A stretch of 64,000 nt of DNA, taken from the NCBI GenBank assembly GCA_015068325.1, contig SVKQ01000021.1, forward strand, positions 1 through 64,000, read 5' to 3'. The position numbers and the translations under genes were made by a program. The stretch's first letter is position 1. Every line of letters begins with the position of its first letter. The DNA is from Oscillospiraceae bacterium. Its GTDB lineage: Bacteria; Bacillota; Clostridia; Oscillospirales; Oscillospiraceae. Below, in pieces: positions 40,492 to 50,184 of the stretch. The notes beneath the pieces are model-generated. The model searched no databases, was not told the DNA's origin, and saw only the letters and a list, made by a program, of their open reading frames with translations.

Positions 40492-41651
40492 GCCCTTTCC
40501 TCCGGCCGCACATGTCCGTCCTCATCCAGCGTGGCCCGGACCACCTGGCTGCGGGTGTTGCGCACGATGGTGTCCAGCCGCATGCGGCTGGGAAAGTCGC
40601 TCAGCAGCGTGTAGGCCACGCCGTGCTTCCTGGCCCGGCCGGTGCGGCCGATCCGGTGGATGTAGTACTCGTTCTCCTCCGGCACCTCATAGTTGAACAC
40701 CGCGTCCACGTCATCCACGTCGATGCCGCGGGAGGCCACATCCGTGGCCACGAAAATGCGCAGCTTTCCGTCCCGAAACTGCTGCATGATCTCCTCTCGC
40801 CTCTTCTGGGGGATGTCGCCGTGGATACACTGGGCGTCCAATCCCCGCATCTGCAGGAACTTGGCCAACCGCTCGGCGCTGCCCTTGGTGTTGCAGAAGC
40901 AGATCACCCGGTCGTAGTCCTCAGCGGCCAGGATCCTCGCAATGGCCCCCACCTTGTCCTGGGCGGACACGTCGATGCGGTACTGAAGAATGTCTGGCTT
41001 GTTCTCCTTCGTGGCCTGCACGGTGATCTCCTCCGGATCCCGCTGATAGATCCAGGAGATGTCCATCACCTCACGGGAGATGGTGGCCGAGAACATCCCC
41101 AGGTTTTTCCGGGAGGGAATCTTGTCCAGAATGCGGGTCACATCGTGAATAAAGCCCATGTCCAGCATTCGGTCGGCCTCGTCCAGGATCACGGTGCGCA
41201 CCTCCTTCAGTGAAACGGTGCGCCGCTTCATGTGGTCGCTGAGCCGCCCCGGTGTGGCCACCACGATCTGTGGCTTGCGCTTGAGGGCGTTGATCTGCCT
41301 GCCGATGGGCTGGCCGCCGTACAGACACACCAGGCGTATCCCTTCATGGTATACGGCGATGTCCCGCATCTCGTCGGTAATCTGCAGCGCCAGCTCCCGG
41401 GTGGGGGCCAGGATCACCGCTTGCACCGCCTCACTGTCCGGGTCGGTCTGCTCAATGATGGGGATACCGAAGGCCATGGTCTTGCCGGTGCCGGTGGGCG
41501 CCTTGGCAATCACGTCCCGGCCCGCCATCATGGGCGGGATGCACCCCGCCTGCACGGGAGTGCTGAGTTCATAGTGTTTGTTTTCGACGGCGCGCAGAGT
41601 GGCCTCCGACAGGCCAAACTCCTCAAAGCGCACGCCCTGTGTCACTTCCAT
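40488..41651 (-). CDS. DEAD-box RNA helicase
   Basis: 387 residues, a minimal core helicase without a C-terminal extension. Motifs: Q-motif FEEFGLSEATLRAVENKHY, Walker A APTGTGKT, DEAD in ILDEADRMLDMGF, SAT in GMFSATISREV, and HRIGRTGR near the end. It unwinds RNA duplexes, for example in ribosome assembly or cold adaptation. The start is the ATG after GAGG; an upstream ATG pair with no binding site is rejected. Precedes the Nudix gene. Confidence 0.92.
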   Translation of the reverse strand: MEVTQGVRFEEFGLSEATLRAVENKHYELSTPVQAGCIPPMMAGRDVIAKAPTGTGKTMAFGIPIIEQTDPDSEAVQAVILAPTRELALQITDEMRDIAVYHEGIRLVCLYGGQPIGRQINALKRKPQIVVATPGRLSDHMKRRTVSLKEVRTVILDEADRMLDMGFIHDVTRILDKIPSRKNLGMFSATISREVMDISWIYQRDPEEITVQATKENKPDILQYRIDVSAQDKVGAIARILAAEDYDRVICFCNTKGSAERLAKFLQMRGLDAQCIHGDIPQKRREEIMQQFRDGKLRIFVATDVASRGIDVDDVDAVFNYEVPEENEYYIHRIGRTGRARKHGVAYTLLSDFPSRMRLDTIVRNTRSQVVRATLDEDGHVRPEERA

Positions 41652-41690
41652 AGCGTGTTCCTCGTTTTTCTTCATAATCATACAGTTTAT

Positions 41691-41720
41691 ATTATAGCAT
41701 ATCTGTCAACACGGCGTGAA
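41691..41720 (-). promoter_or_regulatory. Extended -10 promoter of the helicase gene
   Basis: Minus-strand TGCTATAAT at 41691-41699, with a TTCACG -35 (41715-41720) and an 18-base spacer. Confidence 0.6.
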
Positions 41721-41751
41721 AAGAGGGCCGGCAGGTCTCGCCTGCCGGCCC
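41721..41751 (-). terminator. Glycogen operon terminator
   Basis: GGGCCGGCAGG and CCTGCCGGCCC pair exactly at 41725-41751, followed on minus by TCTTTT. Confidence 0.85.
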
Positions 41752-41767
41752 CTGTTTTGGGAGCCGT

Positions 41768-44185
41768 TTATTGCTTGTGGGGCACATGCCAAATGTTGTC
41801 GGCGTATTCCGCCACAGCCCGGTCGGCGGCGAAAATGCCGCTGCGCGCGGTGTTGTGCAGGCTCATGGCGTTCCAGCGGCCCCGGTCGACGTAGGCGGTG
41901 TCCACGCGCTGCTGTGCCTCGCAGTAGGCTGGCAGGTCCGCCAGCAGCATATACTGGTCGGCGGGACTGTCGGTGTCTTGCAGCAGCCGCAGCCACAGAT
42001 CCTCGTAGCTGATGCCGTCGGCAAAGCCGGTCCGCAGCTGATCCACCACCCGCCGCAGCATGGGATCCCGGTCGTACAGCAGCTTGGGATCGTAGTTGAC
42101 TCGCAGGCGAGCCACCTCGTCGGCATGCAGGCCAAAGAGGAACATGTTCTCGTCGCCCAATACCTGGTGCATCTCCACATTGGCGCCGTCCAGCGTGCCC
42201 ACCGTCAGCGCACCGTTCATCATGAATTTCATGTTGCCGGTGCCGCTGGCCTCCTTGCCGGCGGTGGAGATCTGCTCGCTGACCTCGCTGGCCGGCATCA
42301 GCATCTCCGCCATGGACACGCGGTAGTCCTCCAGAAACACCACTTGCAGTCTGTCGCGGCAGATGGGATCGCTGTTGATCTGATCGGCCAGGGAGTTGAT
42401 GAGCCGGATGATCCGCTTGGCCACCGCATAGCCCGGCGCCGCCTTGGCTCCGAACAGGAAAGCACGGGGCACCATCTCCATGTCCGGGTCATCCTGCAGC
42501 TGCTGGTACAGGGCGATGATGTGCAGCGCGTTCAGCAGCTGCCGCTTGTACTCGTGCAGCCGCTTCACCTGCACGTCGAAGATGGCACCGGTGTTCAGCG
42601 TCACGCCTTGGTGGCGCTTGGCCCAGCGGGCAAAAGCAGCCTTGTTCTCCGCCTTCACCGCCTCCAGCCGTTGGCGCACCGCCGTGTCGCCGGCAAAATC
42701 GTCCAGCCGGCGCAGCTCCGCCGGCCGCAGCAGCCAGCCGTCGCCAATGGTGTCATGCAGCAGCTCTGCCAGTCCGGGGTTCGCCTGGGCCAGCCAGCGG
42801 CGGTGATCCACGCCGTTGGTGACATTCTTGAACTTCTCCGGCTCCATGGCCGCCGCTTCACGGAACACGTCACGGCGCAGGATGTCCGAATGCAGGGCGC
42901 TGACGCCGTTCACGGCCATGCCGCCGGCGATGCACAGGTTGGCCATGCGCACATGCCCGTCCCACACGACGGCCATTCTGGCCGTCGTCTCCCGGTCCCG
43001 ATAGCAACTCTCGATCCTCGTCTGATAGCGGCGGGAGATCTCCTGGATGATCTGCCACACCCGGGGCATCAGCGTCTCCAGCAGGCTCTGGGGCCATACC
43101 TCCAGCGCCTCGGCCAGCACCGTGTGGTTGGTGTAGGCCACCGACTGGGTGGTGATGCTCCACGCCTCGTCCCAGCCCAGGCCGGCGTCATCGACCAGGA
43201 TCCGCATCAGTTCCGGGATCACCAGCGCCGGATGGGTGTCGTTGATCTGTATCACATTCTTCTCGTGGAAATTCTTCAGCGTACCGTAGGTCTGGATGTG
43301 CTTGCGGGTGATAGACTGCACCGTGGCGCTGACAAAGAAATACTGCTGTTTGAGCCGCAGAGACTTCCCCTCATAGTGGTTGTCCTCGGGATAGAGCACC
43401 GTGGAGATGGCGTCGGCCATGGTACGCTCCTCCTGGGCCTGCAGGTATTGTCCCTGATTGAAGAGCGCCATGTCCACCGGCTTGGGAGACCTGGCCTCCC
43501 ACAGCCGCAGGGTGTTCACATGCTCGGTGTCGTAGCCGGCGATCTCCATGTCACAGGGAATGGCGATCACGCGTGTGTAGTCCTCGTGCACCACCATCAG
43601 GTGTCCGTTGTCCCAGCGGGTGCGGACACGGCCGCCGAAATGCACCTCCTCGGCATCCTGTGGCTTGGGCAGCAGCCACGCATCGCCCAGGTTCAGCCAG
43701 TCGTCCGGCAGCTCCACCTGCTGGCCGTCCACGATCTTCTGACGGAAGATGCCCAGCTCATAACAGATGGAGTAGCCGGCGGCGGGGATCTCCAGCGTGG
43801 TCATGCCGTCCAGATAGCAGGCCGCCAACCGGCCCAGTCCGCCGTTGCCCAGTCCCGCGTCCGGCTCCATGTCAAAGATATCCGCCGCCCGGAAGCCCAG
43901 CTCACCGATGGCGGCGTTCAGTTCCTCCAACAGTCCCAGGTTGTAGGCGTTTTTCATCAGGCTGCGGCCCATCAAAAACTCCAGCGACATATAGTGCACC
44001 TTGCGTCCGCCCGTCTCGGCGATGCGCTGACGGGTCTTCACGCCGCGCTCTGCCATGATGTCCCGCAGCACCATGGCGCAGGCCTTCAGCATCTCGCTGT
44101 CGCTGGCCTGACTCTCGGTGCAGCCGTAGTTGAGCCGCAGCTTCTGTACGATTTGTTCCTTCAGTTCCTCTTTGCTGTACTTCAT
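41768..44185 (-). CDS. glgP: Glycogen/alpha-glucan phosphorylase
   Basis: 805 residues. The PLP lysine is in EASGTGNMKFMMNG; MEPDAGLGNGGLGRLAACYLDG and THPALVIPELMRIL are further signatures. It releases glucose 1-phosphate from glycogen or maltodextrins. The start is the ATG after AGGAGGA. It is the last gene of the glycogen operon, so synthesis and breakdown enzymes are cotranscribed. Confidence 0.97.
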   Translation of the reverse strand: MKYSKEELKEQIVQKLRLNYGCTESQASDSEMLKACAMVLRDIMAERGVKTRQRIAETGGRKVHYMSLEFLMGRSLMKNAYNLGLLEELNAAIGELGFRAADIFDMEPDAGLGNGGLGRLAACYLDGMTTLEIPAAGYSICYELGIFRQKIVDGQQVELPDDWLNLGDAWLLPKPQDAEEVHFGGRVRTRWDNGHLMVVHEDYTRVIAIPCDMEIAGYDTEHVNTLRLWEARSPKPVDMALFNQGQYLQAQEERTMADAISTVLYPEDNHYEGKSLRLKQQYFFVSATVQSITRKHIQTYGTLKNFHEKNVIQINDTHPALVIPELMRILVDDAGLGWDEAWSITTQSVAYTNHTVLAEALEVWPQSLLETLMPRVWQIIQEISRRYQTRIESCYRDRETTARMAVVWDGHVRMANLCIAGGMAVNGVSALHSDILRRDVFREAAAMEPEKFKNVTNGVDHRRWLAQANPGLAELLHDTIGDGWLLRPAELRRLDDFAGDTAVRQRLEAVKAENKAAFARWAKRHQGVTLNTGAIFDVQVKRLHEYKRQLLNALHIIALYQQLQDDPDMEMVPRAFLFGAKAAPGYAVAKRIIRLINSLADQINSDPICRDRLQVVFLEDYRVSMAEMLMPASEVSEQISTAGKEASGTGNMKFMMNGALTVGTLDGANVEMHQVLGDENMFLFGLHADEVARLRVNYDPKLLYDRDPMLRRVVDQLRTGFADGISYEDLWLRLLQDTDSPADQYMLLADLPAYCEAQQRVDTAYVDRGRWNAMSLHNTARSGIFAADRAVAEYADNIWHVPHKQ

Positions 44186-44213
44186 GCAGGTCCTCCTATT
44201 GGAAACCGGGGCG

Positions 44214-45644
44214 TCACCCCAGCAGTTTTTCGTAGATATCGCGGTAGGCCGCCGCGCTGCGCCGCCAGCTGAAATCCTCCCGCATGCCGCGCTTCTGCAC
44301 AACGGCAAAATCCTCCGTGCGGTACAGCGCCGCCGCCTGGTGGATCACACACAGCATGTCGCCGGCGTCGTAGCGGGCAAACACGAAGCCCGTGCCGTCC
44401 TTCTGCCCCAGTTGACAGGAGCGCACGGAGTCGTTCAAGCCGCCGGTCTGGCGCACAATGGGCACTGTGCCGTACCGCATGGCGATCATCTGGCTCAGCC
44501 CGCAGGGCTCGCTTTTGGACGGCATCAGAAACAGATCCGCCCCGGCGTAGATTTGCCGGGCCAGCGCGTCGGAATAGGTAATACAGGCCGCCATCCGGCC
44601 CGGATACCGGCTCTGCATGGCACGGAAATAGTCCTCATACCAGGCATCTCCCATACCCAGCACCACCAGCTGCACGCCGCTGGCCATGATATCATCGGCC
44701 ACCTGGCACACCAAGTCCATGCCCTTGTGGCCCACCAGTCGGCTGACGATGGCCAGCACCGGCGTGTCCGGTTCCTGGACCAGCCCCAGCTGCTTCTGCA
44801 GCTCCTCCTTGCACACTGTCTTGCCGAAGAGATTGCGATAGCTGTAGCACAGGGGGATAGCCTTCTTGTTGCGGGGGCTGTAGCTACGGGTGTCCAATCC
44901 GTTCAGCACACCGGTCAGCTTGTAAGAGATCGTGTCGATGACCTTCTCCAGCCCGCAGGCGTAGTAGCTGTCATGGATCTGGCGGGCATAGGTGGGGCTC
45001 ACGGTGGTCACGGCGTCGGCAGTCAGCAGTGCCGCCTTCATCAGGTTCACGCCATCGCCCATCCGCAGCGTGCCGTCGTTCCACCAGCCTCGGTCCAGGC
45101 CCAGCAAATCGCCCACCGCACCCGGCTCCAGCCAGCCCTGATACTCGATGTTGTGTATGGTGAACACGCTGCGCACAGCTTTGTACTCGCTGCGCCGCAC
45201 GGCAAAGTCCTTCAGATAGACCGGTACCGCCGCCGTCTGCCAGTCGTTGCAGTGCACCACCTGCGGCATGTGCTCCAGGTGCGGCAGCAGCTCTGCCACG
45301 GCCCGGCTGAAAAAAGCGAACCGCTCGCCGTCGTCCCCCTCGCCGTACAGCCTCGACCGCCGGAAGTACCGCTCATTGTCCACAAAATACCAGGTCACGC
45401 CCTGATATTCTGTGGAAAACAAACCGCAGTATTCATGCCGCCAGGCCAGATCCACGTAGATGTATTTGCGGAAGGTCAACTTCTCCCGCCACTCATCCCC
45501 GATCTGGCCGTACAGCGGCAGGATCACCGCCACGTCGTCCTCTTCCCTTTTCGCCAGCGCCGGCGGCAGGCTGCCGGATACATCCGCCAGACCGCCCGTC
45601 TTGCAGAAGGGCACCGCCTCGCTGGTCACAAACAGGATATGCAT
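44214..45644 (-). CDS. glgA: Glycogen synthase (ADP-glucose)
   Basis: 476-residue GT5 enzyme that adds glucose from ADP-glucose. N-terminal HILFVTSEAVPFCKTGGLADVSGSLP includes the KTGGL ADP-glucose site; the C-terminal part has the SRLVGHKGMDLV and PSKSEPCGLSQMIAMRYGTVP loops that hold the nucleotide. The start follows GGGAGGAGAG. Confidence 0.97.
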   Translation of the reverse strand: MHILFVTSEAVPFCKTGGLADVSGSLPPALAKREEDDVAVILPLYGQIGDEWREKLTFRKYIYVDLAWRHEYCGLFSTEYQGVTWYFVDNERYFRRSRLYGEGDDGERFAFFSRAVAELLPHLEHMPQVVHCNDWQTAAVPVYLKDFAVRRSEYKAVRSVFTIHNIEYQGWLEPGAVGDLLGLDRGWWNDGTLRMGDGVNLMKAALLTADAVTTVSPTYARQIHDSYYACGLEKVIDTISYKLTGVLNGLDTRSYSPRNKKAIPLCYSYRNLFGKTVCKEELQKQLGLVQEPDTPVLAIVSRLVGHKGMDLVCQVADDIMASGVQLVVLGMGDAWYEDYFRAMQSRYPGRMAACITYSDALARQIYAGADLFLMPSKSEPCGLSQMIAMRYGTVPIVRQTGGLNDSVRSCQLGQKDGTGFVFARYDAGDMLCVIHQAAALYRTEDFAVVQKRGMREDFSWRRSAAAYRDIYEKLLG

Positions 45645-45740
45645 CTTCTCTCCTCCCAGGGAATGCCTCTCATCTGCCGAAAACGTTCCCGCGCTCCCGG
45701 CCGGGGGGCGGACCCGCAGGCCCGCCCCCGCCGCTGTTCT

Positions 45741-46853
45741 TTACACTTCCGTCCCTCTGGCGATTACCAGCGGATAGGCCTCGTGGCCCATCAGTGTGCC
45801 GTTCTCCTTCACGGTCACGTATTTGTCGGCGATGATGTTGCGCAGTATCGCGCCCCGCTTCACCACCGTGCCCTTGAACAGAACGCAGCCTTCCACCTGG
45901 GCGCCGGGCTCCACCCGCACGCCCCGGAACAGGATCGAGTTCTTCACCGAGCCCTGGATGTCGCAGCCGTCGGCGATCAGGGAGTTTACACACTGGCCGC
46001 TGGGGTCGATGTAACTGGAGGGTGCGTCGTTCTCCTTGCCGTAGATGGGCCGGTCGGGGCGGAACAGCTCCGCGCGCATCTCCGGCCGCAGCAGCTCCAT
46101 GCTGCGGCTGTAGTACTTCTGTATGGTGTTGATGCGGGCGGCATAGCCGTCCCACACATAGCCGTGGATATGGAGCGTGGTCCCCCGCTTCTGCAGCACA
46201 TCGCGCCGCAGGCTGTACTCGCTGTGGGCTGCGCAGTCCTCCACCAGCGCCAGCAGCAGCTCCGTGCGCAGCACGAAGATGTTCAGGCTGCGGAAGCCCG
46301 CCGGCTCCGGCAGGTTTCCGGCCGTGTCCGTCACGCGCCCGGTGTCGTCAAGCTGGAAGTAGGTGTCGCCGCTGTCGCCGGGGCGGGAGGTACACACCGC
46401 CGTCATGTCGGCGCCTGACTCCACGTGGGTCTGCAGCACATCCTGCAGCGGCAGGTTGATCACCAGGTCGCTGTCGCACAGCACCACATACTCCTGGCGG
46501 ATGTGGGCCAGATAGTCGCTCACGCAGCCCAAGGCCTCCATCCGGCCACGAAACTGTGCGGGTCCGCCCCGCCGCTCGGTGTAGGCAAAGGCCGGCAGCA
46601 GCGTCAAACCGCCATTCTTCCGGCTCAGATCCCAGTTTTTTCCGCTGCCCAAGTGATCCAGCATGCTCTGGCACTTGCCATGCATGATCACACCCACGTC
46701 GGTGATGCCGGCGTTGACCATGTTGGACAGGATGAAGTCCACCACCCGGTAGTCACCGGCAAAGGGGATAGACCCATGGACCCGATGCTCGATCAGTTCC
46801 CGCAGTCCGGTCTTTTTCTCATAGGAGAAGATGATCCCGTGCATCCCGTTCAT
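45741..46853 (-). CDS. glgD: GlgD, ADP-glucose pyrophosphorylase regulatory subunit
   Basis: 370 residues related to GlgC but without the catalytic GGxGxRL start; instead [15 protein letters not shown] is present, as in clostridial GlgD. The nucleotidyltransferase fold is shown by [24 protein letters not shown] and a C-terminal left-handed beta-helix. It should form a heterotetramer with GlgC and modulate its activity. ATGA overlap with glgC. Confidence 0.93.
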   Translation of the reverse strand: MNGMHGIIFSYEKKTGLRELIEHRVHGSIPFAGDYRVVDFILSNMVNAGITDVGVIMHGKCQSMLDHLGSGKNWDLSRKNGGLTLLPAFAYTERRGGPAQFRGRMEALGCVSDYLAHIRQEYVVLCDSDLVINLPLQDVLQTHVESGADMTAVCTSRPGDSGDTYFQLDDTGRVTDTAGNLPEPAGFRSLNIFVLRTELLLALVEDCAAHSEYSLRRDVLQKRGTTLHIHGYVWDGYAARINTIQKYYSRSMELLRPEMRAELFRPDRPIYGKENDAPSSYIDPSGQCVNSLIADGCDIQGSVKNSILFRGVRVEPGAQVEGCVLFKGTVVKRGAILRNIIADKYVTVKENGTLMGHEAYPLVIARGTEV

Positions 46854-48064
46854 GCTTCCACCTCCTCGCTGTGGCGCCGGTCCAGCATGGTCCCGGGCGT
46901 CACGATCTCCCCGGGTGCCACCACCGTGCCCGGCCCCAGTACGGCGATGCCCCACTGGTCCGGGTCCTCTGCCGTCTCCGGCGGTGCGCCCACCCGGGCT
47001 CCGGCGCCGATGTGGCAGCCTTCTCCCACGATGGCGTAGGCTACCCGGGCCCCCGGCTCGATCACGGCATCCGGCATCACCACCGAGTAGCCCACCCCGG
47101 CACCCTCACCCACGGAGGTGCCGGTGCTCAGCACGCTGTTTTTCACCTCGCCCAGGATGGTGCAACCCCTGGCCACAGCACTGTTGCCCACATCGGCCTC
47201 CGGCCCCACGAAGGCTGGCGGGCAGACAGGGGTGCGCCCGTAGATGGGCCAGCGCCTGTCCAGCAGATTCAGTCCCGAGCCGGGCAACAGCATATCCATG
47301 TTGGCGTCCCACAGGGAGTCCAGAGTACCCACGTCCTTCCAGTATCCCTCGAACCGGTAGGCCACCATGTTCTCCCCGTTTTGCAGCATCTGGGGGATGA
47401 TGTTCTTGCCGAAGTCATTTTCCGAGGCGGGGTCCGCCTCGTCCTCGATCAGGTACTGGCGCAGCTTACGCCAGGTGAAGATGTAGATGCCCATGGAGGC
47501 CAGATTGCTCTTGGGCTCTTTCGGCTTCTCGGCGAACTCGGTGATGCGGCCCTCTTCATCCACGGCCATGATGCCGAAACGGCTGGCCTCGGCCCAGGGC
47601 ACCTCCATCACCGATATGGTGCAGGCGGCGCCGGCTGCCTTGTGGCGGCGCAGCATGTCCGAGTAATCCATCTTGTAGATATGATCGCCGGACAGCACCG
47701 CCACATAATCGGGGTCGTAGAGATCCACAAAGCCGATGTTCTGATAGATGGCGTTAGCGGTCCCCTTGTACCAGGAGGCACCGCTGGCGCTTTGGTAGGG
47801 TGGAAGGATATGCACGCCGCCGTTGGCCCGGTCCAACTCCCAGGGCTGTCCGTTGCCGATGTAGCTGTTCAGCTCCAGCGGGCGGTATTGGGTCAGCACG
47901 CCCACCGTATCGATGCCGGAGTTGGTGCAGTTGGACAGGGGAAAGTCGATGATGCGGAATTTGCCGCCAAAGGGGACTGCCGGCTTGGCCATGTCGCCGG
48001 TGAGGACATACAGGCGGCTGCCCTGTCCTCCCGCCAACAGCATGGCCACGCACTCTTTTTTCAT
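46850..48064 (-). CDS. glgC: Glucose-1-phosphate adenylyltransferase
   Basis: 404 residues. The active site [15 protein letters not shown] and substrate sites [25 protein letters not shown] and FAEKPKEP are complete. It makes ADP-glucose, the committed step of glycogen synthesis. The start ATG follows AAAGGATGG. Next to glgD, its usual clostridial partner. Confidence 0.97.
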   Translation of the reverse strand: MKKECVAMLLAGGQGSRLYVLTGDMAKPAVPFGGKFRIIDFPLSNCTNSGIDTVGVLTQYRPLELNSYIGNGQPWELDRANGGVHILPPYQSASGASWYKGTANAIYQNIGFVDLYDPDYVAVLSGDHIYKMDYSDMLRRHKAAGAACTISVMEVPWAEASRFGIMAVDEEGRITEFAEKPKEPKSNLASMGIYIFTWRKLRQYLIEDEADPASENDFGKNIIPQMLQNGENMVAYRFEGYWKDVGTLDSLWDANMDMLLPGSGLNLLDRRWPIYGRTPVCPPAFVGPEADVGNSAVARGCTILGEVKNSVLSTGTSVGEGAGVGYSVVMPDAVIEPGARVAYAIVGEGCHIGAGARVGAPPETAEDPDQWGIAVLGPGTVVAPGEIVTPGTMLDRRHSEEVEA

Positions 48065-48117
48065 GGTGCATCCATCCTTTCTGCCTCTGTTGCCCGTGTT
48101 TCCCGTTCGCTCCGTTT

Positions 48118-49974
48118 TTATCGCCCGCTGCGGCGCTTCCTGCCCCGCAGGATCACCGCGCCCAGCGGCGGCAGCCGCACCGCCACGGACTGCTCCTGTC
48201 CGTGGGCGGGAATGGCCTCCACCGGAATCGGCCCGCTGTTCACCACGCCGCTGCCGCCCCAGGCGGCGGCGTCGGTGTTGAACACCTCCTCGTACTCCGC
48301 CCGGAGGGGCACGCCGAAGCGATAACCCTCCCACGGCTGCGGCGCAAAATTCGCCGCGCAGATCAGCTCGTTCCCGCTGCGGTCCCGCCGCAGAAAGACG
48401 ATCACATTGTTGTGGTTGTCATCGGCCACCAGCCACTGGAAGCCATCCCAGTCATCGTCGTTCTCCCACAGGGGGCGGTTCTTTTGATAGAACCGGTTCA
48501 GCTCCCGGATGCAGGCGTGGGTGGCGGCGGTGCTCTCCCGCTCCAGCAGGTACCAGTCCAGCTGTCCCCGGAAATCCCACTCGTGCCACTGGCCCAACTC
48601 CGCACCCATAAAGGTCAGCTTCTTGCCGGGATGGCACAGCATGTAGGCATAAAAACCCCGCACACCGGCCAACTGCTGCCACTCGTCGCCGGGCATCTTG
48701 CCCCGCAGCGAACCCTTCATATGTACCACCTCGTCGTGGCTCACCGGCAGTACGAATCGCTCGGAAAAGGCATATACCATGGAAAAGGTGATGTCCCTGT
48801 GGTGGTGCTGGCGGAAAAACGGATCCATTTTGAGATAGTGGCACACGTCGTTCATCCAGCCCATGTTCCACTTCAGGTCAAAGCCCAGGCCGCCCTCCGC
48901 CGTGGGATGGCTCACCTTGGGCCAGGCGGTGGACTCCTCCGCGATGGTCAGTGCGCCGGGCACGGCGGTGTGGACCGTGTCGTTCAGCTGCCGCAGAAAG
49001 GCAATCGCCTCCAGATGCTCCCGTCCGCCGTAGCAGTTGGGCCGCCACCGGCCGTCGCTGCGGCCATAGTCCAGATACAGCATGGACGCCACCGCATCCA
49101 CCCGCAAGGCATCGACGTGGTACTCCCGCAGCCAGAAGACCGCCGAGGACAGCAGAAAGCTGCACACCTCGTTCTTGCCGTAGTCGAACACCCGGGTGCC
49201 CCACCCGGCGTGCTCCCACTTGAGCGGATCGCCGTACTCATAGAGGCAGGTGCCGTCGAACTCGATGAGTCCCTGCTCATCCTTGCAGAAGTGGGCGGGC
49301 ACCCAGTCCAGGATCACCGCCAGGCCGGCCCGGTGCAGCCGGTCCACCAGATACAGAAAGTCCTCCGGCGTGCCGTAGCGACTGGTGGGGGCAAAGTAAC
49401 CGGTGCACTGGTACCCCCAGCTGTCGTCCAGAGGATATTCCGTCACCGGCAGCAGCTCCACCGCCGTATAACCCATGTCCTTCACATATCGCGCCAGCGC
49501 ATCTGCACTGTCCCGGTAGCTGTATGTCTCGCCGTTTTCGTGGCGGCGCCAGGAGCCCAGATGCACCTCGTAGATGTTCAGTGCGCCGGCGTACAGCGGC
49601 GTCTCCGCCCGGCGACGCAGCCACCCCTCGTCCCGCCAAGGGAAAGCGGGCAGCTCGTAGACCTTGCTGGAGCTCTCCGGCCGTGTCTGGGCGTGGAGCG
49701 CGTAGGGATCGGCCTTCCACCGTATCCGCCCGTCGGCGCCGGTGACGATATACTTGTAAGCGTCATAGATCTGGACCGAGGGGACCGTCAACTCCCACAC
49801 GCCGTCGCGGCAGACCATCTCCTGCCCCTGCCAGCCGTTGAAATCCCCGGCCAGCGCCACGGAGCGGGCGTGGGGTGCCCACACCCGGAACACCCACCCG
49901 CCGTCGCAGCGGTGAGCGCCGAAATACTCGTAGGCCCGGTCCCAGGTGCCCTGATAGAAGCTCTCTTGGATCAT
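48118..49974 (-). CDS. glgB: 1,4-alpha-glucan branching enzyme
   Basis: 618-residue GH13 enzyme that makes alpha-1,6 branches. N-terminal CBM48 region ([21 protein letters not shown]), catalytic barrel with the nucleophile in [18 protein letters not shown], the acid/base in [11 protein letters not shown] and the [15 protein letters not shown] site. The start MIQESFYQG is chosen for its GGAG site; an ATG 21 bases upstream is less likely. First gene of the glycogen operon. Confidence 0.97.
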   Translation of the reverse strand: MIQESFYQGTWDRAYEYFGAHRCDGGWVFRVWAPHARSVALAGDFNGWQGQEMVCRDGVWELTVPSVQIYDAYKYIVTGADGRIRWKADPYALHAQTRPESSSKVYELPAFPWRDEGWLRRRAETPLYAGALNIYEVHLGSWRRHENGETYSYRDSADALARYVKDMGYTAVELLPVTEYPLDDSWGYQCTGYFAPTSRYGTPEDFLYLVDRLHRAGLAVILDWVPAHFCKDEQGLIEFDGTCLYEYGDPLKWEHAGWGTRVFDYGKNEVCSFLLSSAVFWLREYHVDALRVDAVASMLYLDYGRSDGRWRPNCYGGREHLEAIAFLRQLNDTVHTAVPGALTIAEESTAWPKVSHPTAEGGLGFDLKWNMGWMNDVCHYLKMDPFFRQHHHRDITFSMVYAFSERFVLPVSHDEVVHMKGSLRGKMPGDEWQQLAGVRGFYAYMLCHPGKKLTFMGAELGQWHEWDFRGQLDWYLLERESTAATHACIRELNRFYQKNRPLWENDDDWDGFQWLVADDNHNNVIVFLRRDRSGNELICAANFAPQPWEGYRFGVPLRAEYEEVFNTDAAAWGGSGVVNSGPIPVEAIPAHGQEQSVAVRLPPLGAVILRGRKRRSGR

Positions 49975-50049
49975 ATCCCACTCTCCGTCCCGCATCCCGG
50001 CAGGGCGTGCCTCTGGGGCACGTGCCGGAGCGTCCGCACCTTTTTGTTC

Positions 50050-50078
50050 ATTATACTGTTTTTTTCCTCTACCGTCAA
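50050..50078 (-). promoter_or_regulatory. Glycogen operon promoter
   Basis: Minus-strand TTGACG (50073-50078), a 17-base spacer and perfect TATAAT (50050-50055), 76 bases before glgB. Confidence 0.85.
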
Positions 50079-50116
50079 GAAAACCATGGCGTATTCCGCC
50101 AGCGCGTCTCCGGCGA

Positions 50117-50155
50117 ACAGGGAGATCCGGCGCCGCCGGCGCCGGATCTCCCTGT
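50117..50155. terminator. 18-bp perfect hairpin terminating the ABC transporter operon
   Basis: ACAGGGAGATCCGGCGCC (50117-50134) and its exact complement at 50138-50155, loop of three. It sits 30 bases after the permease stop and insulates the glycogen promoter. The minus tail has only a short TTC. Confidence 0.75.
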
Positions 50156-50184
50156 TCTTTCTATAGCCTATAGCCGCCGCACCC

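Noticed and set aside
41771-50166. Long plus-strand frames opposite the glycogen genes
   Set aside because: All are mirror images of glgP, glgA, glgD, glgC and glgB.
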